From positions 1 through 46,938 of the forward strand of contig JAGBFJ010000050.1 of the NCBI GenBank assembly GCA_017936545.1: a stretch of 46,938 nucleotides of DNA, given 5' to 3'. Made by a program: the position numbers and the translations under genes. Positions 18,418 through 27,592 of this stretch are shown one piece after another. Position 1 is the stretch's first letter; the number at the start of each line of letters is the position of its first letter. Below the pieces are notes generated by a model. That model was not told the DNA's origin. It ran no database searches and worked only from the letters and a program-made list of their open reading frames with translations. The stretch comes from Sutterella sp. GTDB taxonomy: Bacteria; Pseudomonadota; Gammaproteobacteria; Burkholderiales; Burkholderiaceae_F.

Positions 18418-18446
18418 TTGGCACTTCGTCCTTAAATGAGTAAAAT
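18418..18446 (+). promoter_or_regulatory. Sigma-70 promoter of feoAB
   Basis: TTGGCA (18418-18423), a 17-base spacer and TAAAAT (18441-18446) make a near-consensus promoter, with transcription expected to start near 18453. It implies that the ATG at 18436 is not the feoA start. Confidence 0.7.
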
Positions 18447-18465
18447 GTCCGCAGAAAAAGTTAAC

Positions 18466-18484
18466 GAGAATGATTTTCTTTCAC
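18466..18484 (+). promoter_or_regulatory. Fur-like box downstream of the feo start site
   Basis: The 19 bases from GAGAATGAT to CAC match 13 of 19 positions of the Fur consensus GATAATGATAATCATTATC. A repressor bound just after +1 would block transcription when iron is ample, as known for feo operons elsewhere. Confidence 0.55.
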
Positions 18485-18519
18485 GATTACTGCCCGGTCC
18501 GGCATCCTCGCTGAAGAAA

Positions 18520-18792
18520 ATGCACGCACATTCCGCAATGAAAGATACATTTACTCTTGACAAGGCGCCGATCGGAACGCCTTTGGAAGTCGTCGGCGTC
18601 AACGCGGCCGATGCCCCCGAGTCCTGGGACGTCTGGCTCGAAGAAATCGGTTTTACGGCAGGGGAGCCCTGCATGGTGATGCAGCGCGCCGCGCTCGGCG
18701 GCGATCCGATTGCCGTGCGCATCGGCGTGTCCACCTTTGCGCTGCGTCTCGTCGAGGCAGCCTGCGTGACGGTGAGAAGGAGGGCTCACTGA
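18520..18792 (+). CDS. feoA: Ferrous iron transport protein FeoA
   Basis: Small cytosolic SH3-like protein that works with FeoB in Fe(II) uptake. The core LDKAPIGTPLEVVGV ... WLEEIGFTAGEPCMVM ... GGDPIAVRIGVSTFALRLVEA is the FeoA domain. About 90 residues from this start is a usual size. The frame is open back to ATG 18436, but that codon lies upstream of the predicted -10 box. ATG 18520 or 18538 is therefore more likely; neither has a strong binding site. feoB follows after one base. Confidence 0.85.
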   Translation: MHAHSAMKDTFTLDKAPIGTPLEVVGVNAADAPESWDVWLEEIGFTAGEPCMVMQRAALGGDPIAVRIGVSTFALRLVEAACVTVRRRAH

Positions 18793-18793
18793 C

Positions 18794-20644
18794 ATGCCTC
18801 AGTCTCCCGTTGACGTTTATCCCTCGGGCCCGCTCGTGGCGATGCTCGGCAACCCCAATGCCGGCAAGACTTCGCTTTTCAACATTCTGACGGGCTCCAG
18901 GCAGAAAGTCGCCAACTACGCCGGCGTTACGGTCGAGCGCGTTGAAGGACGCCTTCGCGGCGTCGATAAGACGATCCGCATTCTGGACCTGCCCGGCACC
19001 TATTCGTTCCATCCGCGTTCACCCGATGAAAAGGTGACGGTGGACGTGCTCAAGGGCGTCGCGCGCGGCGAGAAAAAGCCGGACGTCGTGGTCTGCGTTC
19101 TCGACGCCACCAATCTGCGCCGCGGCCTCAAGCTGGTGCTCGCCGCACAGCGGCTCGGTCTGCCCGCCGTGGTCGCCGTCAACATGATGGACCTCGCCCG
19201 GCGGCGCGGTATCGAACTTCGTGCAGAGGATCTTTCCCGAGAGCTCGGCGTGCCCGTTGTTGAAACCGTGGCGGTCGCCAGGGAAGGCGTGCAGCCTCTC
19301 GTCGATCTGCTTTCCGAACCGTCCGAATGGCGGAACTGGACCGTCGACCGGGACAAGCTCCCCGAAGACGATCTGGTTCGTCTTCGCGGCATTCTCGAGC
19401 GGCTCGGTCTGGACAGAATTTTCCCGGATGAGTTTTCCGACCGTGTCGACCGCGTGATTCTTAATCCGTATCTCGGGCCGGTGCTGCTGATGGTGATCCT
19501 CTTCCTGGTCTTTCAGGCGGTCTTTGCCTGGTCGGCCTATCCGATGGACTGGATCGAGGCCGGGTTCGAATGCCTCGGCGAGCTGTGCACTGAATATCTG
19601 CCCGACGGCTTCGTGAAGGATCTGCTCGTGGATGCCGTGATCGGCGGCGTCGGCGGCGTCGTGGTGTTTCTGCCGCAGATTCTGGTGCTCTTTTTCTTCA
19701 TTCTGCTGATGGAGGAATCGGGCTATCTGCCTCGCGCTGCCTTCCTGCTTGACCGCACGATGGGTTCGGTGGGGCTCTCCGGCCGCTCCTTCCTGCCGCT
19801 CCTTTCGGGCTATGCCTGCGCCGTGCCCGCCATCATGGCGGCCCGCATCGTCGGCAATCAGAGGGACCGCTGGGCGACCATCGCCATTGCGCCGCTGCTT
19901 ACCTGCGGTGCCCGCCTTCCCGTCTACGCCGTGATGATCGGCGCCTTCATTCCCGATACTTCGGTGTTCGGCGTGGGCCTGCAGGGGCTGGTGCTATTTG
20001 CGCTTTACTGCCTCGGGATGATCGGCGCGCTGATCGTCGCCTGGATTCTCAAGCACACGACGGGCAAGGGCGAATACCGCACGCTGATGCTCGAACTTCC
20101 GAGCTACCACATCCCCCGCATGGGTTCCGTGGCTCACGGACTCTGGCAGCGCGCGTCGATTTATCTGCAGAAGGTCGGCACGATCATTCTCGCCATGACC
20201 GTTGTCCTCTGGGTGCTGACGACCTTCCCGGCCGCGCCCGCCGATACTGTCGGTCCGGAAATCAACTACAGCTTCGCCGGCATGATCGGCCGGGCGATCG
20301 AACCGATTTTCGAACCGATCGGCTTCAACTGGCAGATGTGCGTTTCGCTCATTCCCGCCATGGGCGCGCGCGAAGTGGCCGTTGCCGTTCTCGGCACGCT
20401 CTATGCCGCCGGCGGCGAATCCGAGGCTGCGCTCATTCCGATTCTGCAGAATCTCTGGACGATTCCGATGGGGCTTTCCTTCCTGGCCTTCTTCGTCTTC
20501 AGTCCGTCCTGCTTTGCGACGCTCGCCGCCATCAAGCGGGAAATGGGATCCTGGAAGGCGCCGTTTTTCCTCTGGCTGGCGTATACGCTCCTTGCCTACG
20601 CTTTCTCGTTCGCCGTCTACCGGCTGGCTCTGCTCGTCGTCTGA
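18794..20644 (+). CDS. feoB: Ferrous iron transporter FeoB
   Basis: Inner-membrane Fe(II) permease with an N-terminal G-protein domain. G1 is GNPNAGKTS (residues 19-27), G3 is DLPG (65-68) and G4 is NMMD (130-133). A helical spacer follows, then the membrane part from about 215 with two Gate motifs, including GYACAVPAIMAARI and GAREVAVAVLGTLYAAGG. It is 616 residues, shorter than the 773 of E. coli FeoB, which is common in Burkholderiales. AAGGAGGG lies ten bases before the ATG. No feoC gene follows; a terminator begins 24 bases after the stop. Confidence 0.96.
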   Translation: MPQSPVDVYPSGPLVAMLGNPNAGKTSLFNILTGSRQKVANYAGVTVERVEGRLRGVDKTIRILDLPGTYSFHPRSPDEKVTVDVLKGVARGEKKPDVVVCVLDATNLRRGLKLVLAAQRLGLPAVVAVNMMDLARRRGIELRAEDLSRELGVPVVETVAVAREGVQPLVDLLSEPSEWRNWTVDRDKLPEDDLVRLRGILERLGLDRIFPDEFSDRVDRVILNPYLGPVLLMVILFLVFQAVFAWSAYPMDWIEAGFECLGELCTEYLPDGFVKDLLVDAVIGGVGGVVVFLPQILVLFFFILLMEESGYLPRAAFLLDRTMGSVGLSGRSFLPLLSGYACAVPAIMAARIVGNQRDRWATIAIAPLLTCGARLPVYAVMIGAFIPDTSVFGVGLQGLVLFALYCLGMIGALIVAWILKHTTGKGEYRTLMLELPSYHIPRMGSVAHGLWQRASIYLQKVGTIILAMTVVLWVLTTFPAAPADTVGPEINYSFAGMIGRAIEPIFEPIGFNWQMCVSLIPAMGAREVAVAVLGTLYAAGGESEAALIPILQNLWTIPMGLSFLAFFVFSPSCFATLAAIKREMGSWKAPFFLWLAYTLLAYAFSFAVYRLALLVV

Positions 20645-20667
20645 CGGACGAACCCGCCCGCCTCCGC

Positions 20668-20706
20668 GATCCCCGGCACTTCATCAGGCGCCGGGGATCT
20701 GTTTTT
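20668..20706 (+). terminator. Terminator of feoAB
   Basis: GATCCCCGGC and GCCGGGGATC form a perfect 10-bp stem with a 12-base loop, followed by TGTTTTT. Confidence 0.9.
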
Positions 20707-20758
20707 GAGGGTTGCCGCCGGCAGAATTCGGCACACTGTCGGCAGACTCGTCCTGATG

Positions 20759-20824
20759 CCGCCTTTAAAAAAGGCGGATAATTCGGGTTAACCTGCAGTC
20801 GGATTCTCTCCGGGCAGGTTTTTT
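20759..20824 (+). promoter_or_regulatory. Compact leader with two hairpins before the MATE gene
   Basis: A first hairpin (CCGCCTTT/AAAGGCGG, 20759-20777) abuts a GATAAT -10-like box (20777-20782). A second, terminator-like hairpin follows (AACCTGC 20790-20796, GCAGGTT 20814-20820, then TTTT). The second hairpin ends only about 22 bases before the MATE start. If transcription starts near 20789 the new RNA would fold at once into a terminator, an attenuator-like layout. No known riboswitch class is recognised. Confidence 0.5.
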
Positions 20825-20846
20825 GTGTTGTCTGAAAAGGTGCTTG

Positions 20847-22205
20847 ATGGCCCGATCGAAAAAACTCGACATGCTCAACGGCTCGCTCTGGGACAAGATG
20901 ATTGTCTTTGCGCTGCCGCTTGCCTTCACCGGTGTTCTCCAGCAGCTCTACAACGCGGCGGACGTGGCGGTGCTCGGACGCTATGTCTCGAACGAGGCCA
21001 TGGCCGCCGTGGGCAACAACGTTCCCGTGATCGGTCTGATCGTCAGTCTCTGCATGGGCCTGGCGCTCGGTGCCAACGTCGTCGTCGCACGCTGTCTCGG
21101 CATGCGCGACGAGGAACGAGCCAATGCGGCCGTCCATACCGCGTTTCTGACGGCGGTGATGTTCGGCGCCGCGGCGCTTCTCATCGGCGAGCTGGCGGCC
21201 GGCACGGCGATGAAGCTGCTGGAGGTCCCGGCTTCGGTGGTGTCCGATTCGGAAACCTACCTGCGCGTCTATCTGCTCGGCATGCCCTTCATCGCGGTCT
21301 ACAACTTTCTCGCCGCCGTCTTCAGAAGTCAGGGTGATACGCAGACCCCGCTCTGGGCGCTCTGCGCGGCGAGCGTCTTCAACATCGCGGGCAATCTCTT
21401 CTTCGTGCTGGTTCTTGGCATGGGCTCGGGCGGCGTGGCGCTCGCCACCGTGCTCGCCAACCTGATTTCGGCCGGCATTCTGTTTTTCCGTCTGACCCGG
21501 ATGAAGGGCGCGCTTCGTCTCGAGATGCCGAAGCTCTTCCGGCTCGACCGTCCAGCATTTCGGGCCATGGTTCGCATCGGCTGGCCCGCCGGTCTGCAGG
21601 GCGCGGTCTTTTCGCTTTCGAACCTGATCATTCAGGCGGCCATCAACAGTCTCGGCCCCGACGCCATGGCGGGTTCCGTCGCCGCCTTTACGATTGAAAT
21701 CAACGTCTACTGCTTCATCAACGCCTTCGGTCTGGCCGCCACGACATTCGTGAGCCAGAACTACGGCGCGGGCAATCTGACTCGCTGCCGCCGGGCGACC
21801 TGGGTGTCGATGGGTCTCAATTTCGTCGCGGCCATCCTGATGATCACGCTCGTCGTGGTGTTCGGACGCGAGCTGCTCGGCTTTTTTTCGTCGAGCGAAG
21901 AGGTGATCGCGCTCGGCATGGTCCGCATTCTCTGGGTGGTGCTGCCCGAGCCCGTCAACGTCGTGATGGAAACCGTATCCGATGCCATGCGCGGCTACGG
22001 CTACTCCATGCCGCCCGCCATCATGACGCTAGTCTGCATCTGCACGATCCGCGTAGTCTGGGTCTGGACGGTGTTTGCGGCGAAGCCGGCATATGAAACG
22101 CTGATGGCGGTCTATCCCGTCAGCTGGTTCGTGACCACCGTCGGCCTCTGCTGGCTCTATGTGCGGCATCAGAAAAAACTGACGCTCAGGCACAAGGACA
22201 TCTGA
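20847..22205 (+). CDS. MATE-family efflux transporter
   Basis: A 452-residue inner-membrane exporter of the multidrug and toxic compound extrusion family, with about twelve helices in two MatE repeats. Family-like stretches are LPLAFTGVLQQLYNAADVAVLGRYV near the start, AVFRSQGDTQTPLW in the first half and LATTFVSQNYGAGN in the second. The ATG at 20847 (MARSKKLDMLNGSLWDKM) has AAGG six bases upstream and is preferred to a GTG at 20823. MATE proteins export cations or drugs against Na+ or H+; the substrate is unknown. It may be controlled by the hairpin leader upstream. Confidence 0.9.
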   Translation: MARSKKLDMLNGSLWDKMIVFALPLAFTGVLQQLYNAADVAVLGRYVSNEAMAAVGNNVPVIGLIVSLCMGLALGANVVVARCLGMRDEERANAAVHTAFLTAVMFGAAALLIGELAAGTAMKLLEVPASVVSDSETYLRVYLLGMPFIAVYNFLAAVFRSQGDTQTPLWALCAASVFNIAGNLFFVLVLGMGSGGVALATVLANLISAGILFFRLTRMKGALRLEMPKLFRLDRPAFRAMVRIGWPAGLQGAVFSLSNLIIQAAINSLGPDAMAGSVAAFTIEINVYCFINAFGLAATTFVSQNYGAGNLTRCRRATWVSMGLNFVAAILMITLVVVFGRELLGFFSSSEEVIALGMVRILWVVLPEPVNVVMETVSDAMRGYGYSMPPAIMTLVCICTIRVVWVWTVFAAKPAYETLMAVYPVSWFVTTVGLCWLYVRHQKKLTLRHKDI

Positions 22206-22235
22206 TGTTCGGCGACTCAGCCGGCGTGTAAAAAG

Positions 22236-22270
22236 AACGCCCGCATTGCCGAAGCGCTGCGGGCGTTTCT
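22236..22270 (+). terminator. Terminator of the MATE gene
   Basis: AACGCCCGC and GCGGGCGTT pair across a 14-base loop, followed by TTCTT. Confidence 0.85.
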
Positions 22271-22485
22271 TCCTCCTATGCATGCCGGAGCACACCCCGG
22301 GGTGCATCTCGGTGCGCGTCGGGGGTTGGACGAACGCGCCCGGCGTCCCTTTCGCTCTCTACAACGGCGGGAAGCCACGGGGAGGAAGGCCGATATTGTA
22401 CGCGAGGCGCGGCCGTCCGGCGCATGGCGGCCTGCTGAAGCGGTAACATATGCGCCTTTGACGTTTAGTTCTCCGGATTCAGCTC

Positions 22486-23247
22486 ATGCTTCCCGATCTG
22501 TCCACTCTGCTGATTGTCTGTCCGCTCGTTTTTCTGGGCGGTTTCGTCGACTCGATCGCCGGCGGAGGCGGACTCATCACGCTGCCGGGCTATCTGATTG
22601 CCGGCATTCCGCCGCATCTGGCCATCGGCACGAACAAACTGTCGAGCGCCATGGGCATGTGCATCTCGACGATCCGTCTCTGGCGCGGCGGCTTCATCGA
22701 CATGGGTCTGGCCGTCGTTCCGGTGGCCGCGGCCTTTGCAGGCAGTCTGGCCGGTGCGGCTGCTGCCCTGATGGTGCCGGCCTCCGTTTTTCAGATCATT
22801 CTTCTCTGCTGTCTGCCGCTCTCCGCCGTCATCGTGCTTCGAAAGAAGTCGCTCGAACCCGAGCATCAGGACATGCCGCCGATGCGGCGCCGGCTGCTGC
22901 TCGGACTCTGCGCGTTCGTCTGCGGCGCCTACGACGGTTTTTACGGACCCGGCGCCGGCACGTTCATGCTGCTCGCCTTTTCGGCAGTCGCCAAACTTGG
23001 CGTGCGCGATGCGGCGGGGCAGATGAAGATCGTCAACTTTTCTAGCGGCATGGCGGCTCTCGTCACCTTCGCCGCCGCCGGCGAAGTGAACTGGGCGCTG
23101 GGGCTTTCGGCCGGCGTTTTCGGCGTTGCCGGGCATTACATCGGCTCGGGTCTCGTGATGAAGAACGGCAGCCGCATCGTCCGGCCGATCATCGCGCTCG
23201 TTCTTCTGCTCCTCTTCGTCAAGACGGCCTGGGATTATCTGGCCTGA
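22486..23247 (+). CDS. TSUP/TauE-SafE family permease
   Basis: A 253-residue inner-membrane protein of the sulfite-exporter-like family. The signature GGFVDSIAGGGGLITLPGYL (about residues 18-37) and the later GAYDGFYGPGAGTFMLLAF (about 147-165) are diagnostic of the two repeats. Members move sulfite, sulfoacetate, taurine breakdown products or other organosulfur anions; the substrate here is not known. The binding site is poor. Its 3' end overlaps the end of the convergent activase gene by 13 bases. Confidence 0.88.
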   Translation: MLPDLSTLLIVCPLVFLGGFVDSIAGGGGLITLPGYLIAGIPPHLAIGTNKLSSAMGMCISTIRLWRGGFIDMGLAVVPVAAAFAGSLAGAAAALMVPASVFQIILLCCLPLSAVIVLRKKSLEPEHQDMPPMRRRLLLGLCAFVCGAYDGFYGPGAGTFMLLAFSAVAKLGVRDAAGQMKIVNFSSGMAALVTFAAAGEVNWALGLSAGVFGVAGHYIGSGLVMKNGSRIVRPIIALVLLLLFVKTAWDYLA

Positions 23248-25932
23248 TCGGATCCGCCTGCCGGGTGAATCGGAATCACCCGCTGAACCTTTTCCGGCGC
23301 TGAAGCGCGCGTCCGGCTCTGAAAGCGTTCCTGAGCGTCCGCCAGAAAGAGCTTGAGACGGTTAGAGACGTTGGCGTGCGAGGTTCCCGCTTCATAGTCG
23401 ATGGCGCAGAAGCCCGTGTCGGGCCAGAGTTCGCGAAGCCGCCGCATGGTGCCTTTGCCGGTCACGTGGTTGGGCAGACAGCCGAAAGGCTGCAGGCAGA
23501 CGACGCCGGCGGCCCCCGAACGAGCGAATTCCGCCATTTCGGCCGTCAGAAGCCACCCTTCGCCCGCCTGCTGCCCAGGCGAAACCAGTCCGTCGAGCGA
23601 CTTCAGCATGTCGCCGAGCGTCGGCACGCCGGCAAGCGGCGTCCCCGCCAGTGCGTCGCGCATCGGACGCCGAAGCAGTTCGAAGCATCTGTCGGCGAAG
23701 GCCGATGCCGCGGCGGGCAGAATTTTCCCGCCGAGTTCCCGGGCCTGCCAGATCCGGTCGTTGAGACAATAGAGAAAGAACGCTGCCAGATCGCCGAGAA
23801 CGGGCTCAGTGCCTTCCTCGGTGATCTCGCCGACGATGCCGAGATTGGCCGCGGGATGGTATTTGAGAAGAATCTCGCCCGCAATGCCGATGCGCGGCCG
23901 GGGTTTGCCGTCCGTCGGCACGGCCAGGAAGTCCTTCACCATGGCCCGCATGTCCGCCGCCATTCGTCGGAGCCCGGCGCCTTCGGCGGCCGCTTCGGCC
24001 GCCCACGCCGACCATGTCTGCAGAAGCCGCTCGGCGGTGCCCTTCACGGTTTCGTGCGCCCGAACATGAAAGGAAAGCCGCTGCATGAGATCGCCGTAGA
24101 CGCAGGCGGTCATCAGTCTGCGAAGTCCCTTGAGGCCGGGCCTGATCGCGGCATCTCCCTCCAGGCCGCCCGACGTGAGCGATAGAACGGGCACGCCGGC
24201 TGCGCCGATCTCCTTCAGGGCCCATTTGAGAAGCGAGGGATAGTTGCTCGCCCGGCAGGGGCCGCAGGTCTGCGCCATAAGCAGGGCCGAACGTGCAGGA
24301 TCGAAGGCGGAATTGTTTCTGACCAGATCGAGAAGCTGACCGATCACGACGACGGCCGGATAGCAGGCGTCATTGTTGACGTGACGCAGACCGAGTTCAA
24401 TCGCCCGGGGTGTGACTTCCGGAAGAATGCTGACGCGCCAGCCGATGCTCCGCAGCGCCGCGGCGATGAGCGGAAAGTGAATCGGCGCCATCTGCGGCGC
24501 ATAGAGCGTCCTGCCTTCCCGGCGGACGGTGTCGGCGTCGGTTCGAGTCGCAGCCGGCTGCGATGTCGTCGCTCGACGCGCCGTCGCGACGAAGTCTGTC
24601 AGCGGCATGCCGAGCTGATCGGCGAAGGTCTGCAGGAAGGAGCCGCAGCCGGAGGAACACGCCTCGTTGAGCGTCACTGCGCTGATGAGGCCGTCCCTCA
24701 CGAAAAGACACTTTATGTCCTGGCCGCCGATGTCGATCACGCAGGAAACGCCGGGATCGAAAAAGGCTGCGCCGCGCTGATGCGCCAGCGTTTCGACTTC
24801 GGTGAACTGTGCCGAGGCGGCTGCCTGCGCCAGTTCCGCGCCGTAGCCCGTGGTGCAGGCGGCACGCAGACGCGCGCCTTCGGGAAGGGCGGCGAGCAGC
24901 GTTTTCAGCTGGGCAAAGAGCTTCTCGAGCGGCCGGCCTTCGTTGGGGTCGTACCATTCATGCGCCAACCGGCCTTCTCCGTCGATGGCCGCGCCTTTGA
25001 CAGTGGTGCTGCCGAGGTCGATGCCGAGAAAAAGGTCGCACTGAACGCTGCCGAGCGCGGTGCGCCGAACTTGTGTCCGGGCGTGACGGCACTGAAACGC
25101 GGCGACGTCGAACTCCAAAGCAAAGAGCGGTCCGAGAAGTGCGCTTTCCGGCGGGAGTTCCAGTGTTCCGAGCCGTCTGAGCAGCGACTCGAAATCGTGA
25201 AGGCAGGATTCACGGGCGGCTTTCAGGCCTTCGAGCGCCGCGCCGCCGGCGACCGTCAGCGCGGCATCGGGAATCTCGGCAAACCGCGTGCCCGGTGCGG
25301 TCGGCAGTGCGCGGAAGTTTTCCCTCAGCGCCGGAAGAAAGGCGAGCGGTCCGCCGAGAAGCGCGACGATGCCTTGGAGCGGACGTCCGCAGGCCAGACC
25401 TCCGAGCGTCTGCTGCTGCGCCACGGCGTCGAAGATCGAGCGGGCGATTTCATTCCGGGAAACGCCGGCATTGAGCAGCGAAACGACGTCGGTCTTAGCG
25501 AAGACGCCGCATCGGGATGCAATGGGACGGGAGGAAGAAACGCCTTCAGCCAGCCGGCTCAGGCCTTCGGTGTCGGTACTGAGGAGCGAGGCCATCTGAT
25601 CGATGAAGGCGCCGGTCCCGCCCGCGCAGGCTTCGTTCATGCGCAGCTCTGCGCTGCCCTTCAGGTAGAGGAGCTTTGCATCTTCACCGCCGAGCTCGAC
25701 CGCACAGTCGACGTCCGGCGCGAGGCGCACCCGATCCGGTCAGCATCACGCTGAGCCCCTCGGTTTTCACGCGTCCGCCTTATTCGCGGCACGGCTTTTC
25801 CAGCATAAGCGCCAGCGTCGTCAGGACTGCGCTGCGATGTCGTCGGTAGTCGGCGGCGAGCCGTGCGCCGTCACTGTCAAGAAGTACGTATTTGACTGTG
25901 GTGGATCCGAGATCAAGACCGAGACTCAGCAT
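23235..25932 (-). pseudogene. 2-hydroxyacyl-CoA dehydratase activase-like protein, broken at the 5' end
   Basis: The intact family is a large two-module ASKHA ATPase that binds a 4Fe-4S cluster and feeds electrons to a dehydratase. From ATG 25932 the frame reads MLSLGLDLGSTTVKYVLLDS, a perfect phosphate-1 motif, then meets TAA at codon 51 (25780-25782). The same frame resumes GGRVKTEGLSVMLTGSGA. Near 25730 the reading frame shifts and roughly 25 expected residues are missing before RLAPDVDCAVELGGEDAK. The remaining 831 codons (from GTG 25730) are open. They include NEACAGGTGAF, a second ATPase module (FLGIDLGSTTVKGAAID, NEACSSGCGSF) and a C-terminal DUF2229-like part with CGPCRASNYPS. Only an N-terminally truncated protein could be made. 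It lies 32 bases after the tetR-like gene. Confidence 0.82.
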
Positions 25933-25964
25933 GATCTCTCAGCAGAGGAAACGATGAACGCTTG

Positions 25965-26588
25965 TTACGCAGAGCGCGGTGCGCCTGTGCCCGCAGGAAC
26001 GCGCTCAACGGCCGTCATGATGATGTCGGCGCAGTACCGGGCGAAGCCGTCGGCATTTCCGCCGGCGGACATCCTTTCAAAAATCAGAAAGTGACGCACG
26101 AACTCCAGCGCCGATGCCGCGGCGGCCGCTTCGGGCGTGTCCTGACGAATGTCAAGCGCGCCGGCGACGAAACGGAACAGCTCGGGAAGGCCGGCGGGGA
26201 TCTGGGCGCGAAGCATCCTGCTCGCTTCCGGCGATGCCAGCACTTCCGTAATGACGCCAGGACGCTCGGCGACGAAGTCGACGTAGATGCGCATGAGGGT
26301 TTCCAGATACGCGCGGCCTTTTCCGGGATCGGCCGCGCCGAGCCGCTTCATCAGTACGTCCGCCTGGCTGCGGATGACGTCCGCAAGGAGCGCTTCGCGG
26401 TTCGGATAGTAGTGGTAGATGAGGCTTCTGGCTACGCCGACGCGTTCGGCGATGACGGCAAACGGGATCTCCAGCGATTCGCTCTCAAGGCACCAGCGTG
26501 CCGCGCTGTCGATGATGAGCGCCTTTCTTTCCGAAGGGGAAAGCCGGCCCGATTTGCCCGAACGGGGGTGTCCTTCAATACGAATCAC
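25965..26588 (-). CDS. TetR-family transcriptional regulator
   Basis: A 207-residue repressor-type protein. The N-terminal helix-turn-helix covers about residues 22-68 (IIDSAARWCLESESLEIPFA, then AERVGVARSLIYHYYPNREALL, the TetR signature). The C-terminal ligand-binding part is helical. The start is a GTG with GGAG seven bases upstream. It is followed by the activase gene after 32 bases and may have controlled it. Ligand and operator are unknown. Confidence 0.88.
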   Translation of the reverse strand: MIRIEGHPRSGKSGRLSPSERKALIIDSAARWCLESESLEIPFAVIAERVGVARSLIYHYYPNREALLADVIRSQADVLMKRLGAADPGKGRAYLETLMRIYVDFVAERPGVITEVLASPEASRMLRAQIPAGLPELFRFVAGALDIRQDTPEAAAAASALEFVRHFLIFERMSAGGNADGFARYCADIIMTAVERVPAGTGAPRSA

Positions 26589-26792
26589 AGTATTACTCCG
26601 ACAATCAGTTGTCCTGCAGTTGTTTTTATTGTAACTAAGTCTAATAAAGAAGTCTGCGTTCGTGCAGTATGTGGCCTACGTTCGACGTGGGTGTGACATT
26701 CGGGGATTCTTTGTCCGGCCTTCGTTCGCTCGCAGTCCGCATTTCGGATTCTGCCGCCGCAGTTTTCTGTTCGGATGCAGAAAAGCACAAGG

Positions 26793-26864
26793 CCCTCTCC
26801 GCTGTCTGTTGCGGCCCCCAATTCTTTGTCCAAGATTTGGGGACCGCGTCAGACAGCAGAGGGG
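26793..26864. repeat. Long imperfect inverted repeat
   Basis: About 30 bases at 26793-26823 (containing GCTGTCTG, GCGG and CCCCAA) are complementary, with a few mismatches, to 26835-26864 (TTGGGG, CCGC, CAGACAGC). The RNA would form a long stem with an 11-base loop. There is no T-run, so it is not a classical terminator. It precedes the PD-(D/E)XK remnant. Confidence 0.6.
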
Positions 26865-26882
26865 ATTCACAGGGAGGCTGCG

Positions 26883-27523
26883 ATGTTTACCCAGCAGTCA
26901 TCAGCTGATTTTGCTGCGATACCTGCACGGATGCGGCAGGCGGAAAAAGATGTGTTGGACAGACAAGCTACAGCTGCTGTAGCTACAGTTGTTGCAGAAA
27001 TAATCTTCGCAGGCAAGCACTGTCGAGAACGCCCGGCAGAACGGCGGCGTGTATCTTGCTTTCGCGAGTTTGTCGATGCTTTCGGCAGATGCGATGTCTG
27101 TCGGATTACCGCCGTTCTTAACGGTGTGCTTGGAAGATTTGCCAGTGTCAGAGATGCGGGTGCCGAGCCTTTCTATCACGGCTTGGTTTTGGGACTGTTG
27201 TCACTGGCTGCCGCTCCGGTTCGCGAAGGTGCTATGGCGAGAGTATCGCTTTTGGCAGCGAATGCCGAAAGCGGGAACGGCGATTCGGAAATCCGCTTCG
27301 CTGACGGTTGATTCAGGCCGGCGTTGTGATCGAACTGAAGAAGTTCGATGATGAGGCGTCGATGCTTCGCGACTGTCAGTCAGCCGTCCGACAGATTCGG
27401 GAGAAGAAAAATTAGGATTTTTTCGTGGGGAACGTCATCAGAGAAGCCTGTCTGTACGGCATCGCGTTTCACGGAAAAGCCTGCCGGGTGACTGTCGAAA
27501 AGGAACGGATCGGGCAGCCCTGA
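26883..27523 (+). pseudogene. Remnant of an AAA-ATPase / PD-(D/E)XK (DUF1703-type) gene
   Basis: The parent family joins an AAA-like ATPase to a C-terminal PD-(D/E)XK nuclease-like domain. Only the last part is present, in pieces. One frame gives FYHGLVLGLLSLAA and NAESGNGDSEIRFA, then TGA at 27309. A second frame gives VDSGRRC. A third gives VIELKKFDDEASMLRDCQSA, a TAG, and the end YGIAFHGKACRVTVEKE to 27523. These match the family's FYHGL-LGLL, ESGxGR-DI, E-K and YGIAFxGK motifs. At least two frameshifts and one stop make it non-functional. ATG 26883 has GGAGG five bases upstream but the residues before FYHGL do not look like the ATPase domain. Confidence 0.65.
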
Positions 27524-27592
27524 TTCTGATCCTTTTGACGAGGTTTCCGGAATCCCCTGCGCCGGCATCGCCGGCGCAGTTGACCCGGTTTG

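Noticed and set aside
18382-18435. 17-codon ORF with AGGAGG just upstream of feoA
   Set aside because: The binding site is good and its stop abuts ATG 18436, but the ORF overlaps the predicted feo promoter. No regulatory codon pattern is visible, so it was not listed as a gene.
22294-22305. CACCCCGGGGTG palindrome before the TSUP gene
   Set aside because: A 12-bp GC-only palindrome is not surprising at this base composition, and nothing around it suggests an operator.
24381-25754. A 457-codon plus-strand frame
   Set aside because: Antisense to the activase-like gene, whose ATPase and cysteine motifs identify the coding strand.
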